Shown: one piece after another, positions 9,428 to 9,593 of the stretch
Numbering within the stretch: position 1 is the stretch's first letter
Layout of the letters: the number at the start of each line of letters is the position of its first letter
From: Chitinophagales bacterium
GTDB lineage: Bacteria > Bacteroidota > Bacteroidia > Chitinophagales > CAIODY01
Reading direction: 5' to 3'
Assembly (NCBI GenBank): GCA_023251415.1
Contig: JAHEYX010000095.1
Coordinates: 1-9,593 of the forward strand
DNA: 9,593 nucleotides
Program-made: the position numbers and the translations under genes
Notes under the pieces: generated by a model
Told to the model about the DNA's origin: nothing
Databases searched by the model: none
The model's input: only the letters and a program-made list of their open reading frames with translations

Positions 9428-9593
9428 ACCCAAGCCATGCCATTAACGTGGATTACTTCCGGTAAAACGGTCTATAATAACAAGGGCAATGTAGTGCAGC
9501 AATATGAGCCGTACTATAGCGATAAAGCCACGTTTGACGATGCCGATTATGCTTCTATACATGGTGTAAGCCCGAAGGTATATTACGATCCCT
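9428..9593 (+). CDS. TcB C-terminal continuation after in-frame stop, runs off window (possible restart at ATG 9437)
   Basis: The 166 bases after the TcB stop stay open in the same frame and encode 55 codons of clear TcB/Rhs character. These include TWITSGKTVYNNKGNVVQQY followed by EPYYSD, then HGVSPKVYYDP. Blocks of the form W-x-x-SGRTxYNNKG-x-xVxxYxPYF, ending in YYDPLGR, are known near the C-terminus of TcaC/TcdB-type proteins. This segment therefore belongs to the same ancestral protein as the upstream gene. TcB plus this piece comes to about 1450 residues, close to the roughly 1480 of classical TcB proteins. An ATG at 9437, nine bases after the TAA, could restart translation with MPLTWITSGK; no ribosome binding site is visible before it. 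Whether the frame goes on into a fused TcC with a payload lies beyond the window. Confidence 0.7.

Noticed and set aside
9428..9593. Compositional shift after the TcB stop, suggesting recent Rhs-tip transfer
   Set aside because: By hand count the last 166 bases have 73 G+C (44%), against 75 of 180 (about 42%) for 9241-9420. The difference is too small to mean anything.

Overview
The window holds the core of an insecticidal-type ABC (Tc) toxin locus, read entirely on the + strand. The DNA is AT-rich, and the one visible gene start has no Shine-Dalgarno sequence and an A/T-rich leader. That style, and the flavour of the Tc homologues, suggest a member of the Bacteroidota. This is an inference: no phylogenetic marker gene is present.

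Layout: (1) Positions 3-5156 are the 3' part of a TcA-type gene, already open at the left edge of the window. It shows the neuraminidase-like region, the central receptor-binding-type region, the long helices and uncharged tip of the translocation channel, and the TcB-binding domain. A C-terminal tail of about 154 residues lies beyond the usual end. (2) Positions 5157-5242 are a short intergenic gap. (3) Positions 5243-9427 are a TcB-type gene. It has a SpvB-like N-terminal domain, six evenly spaced FG-GAP/VCBS-like blades, the TcdB midN and midC regions, and Rhs-like repeats. (4) Positions 9428-9593 are coding sequence in the same frame as TcB, beyond an in-frame TAA. They carry the conserved block normally found near the C-terminus of TcB and run off the right edge.

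From known Tc biology, TcA forms a pentameric bell that binds the target cell and injects through a central channel. TcB and TcC form a hollow Rhs cocoon docked on TcA through the TcB beta-propeller, and the variable C-terminus of TcC is the toxic payload. The window has the delivery machine and most of the cocoon. The TcC part with its payload, if present, lies just past the right edge.

The most notable point is the TAA at 9425-9427, which interrupts TcB in a linker between two conserved blocks without changing the frame. It is a nonsense mutation, a sequencing error, or a real split with restart at the ATG at 9437. Otherwise the locus is a recognisable Tc system, and I did not see a wholly new system in it.
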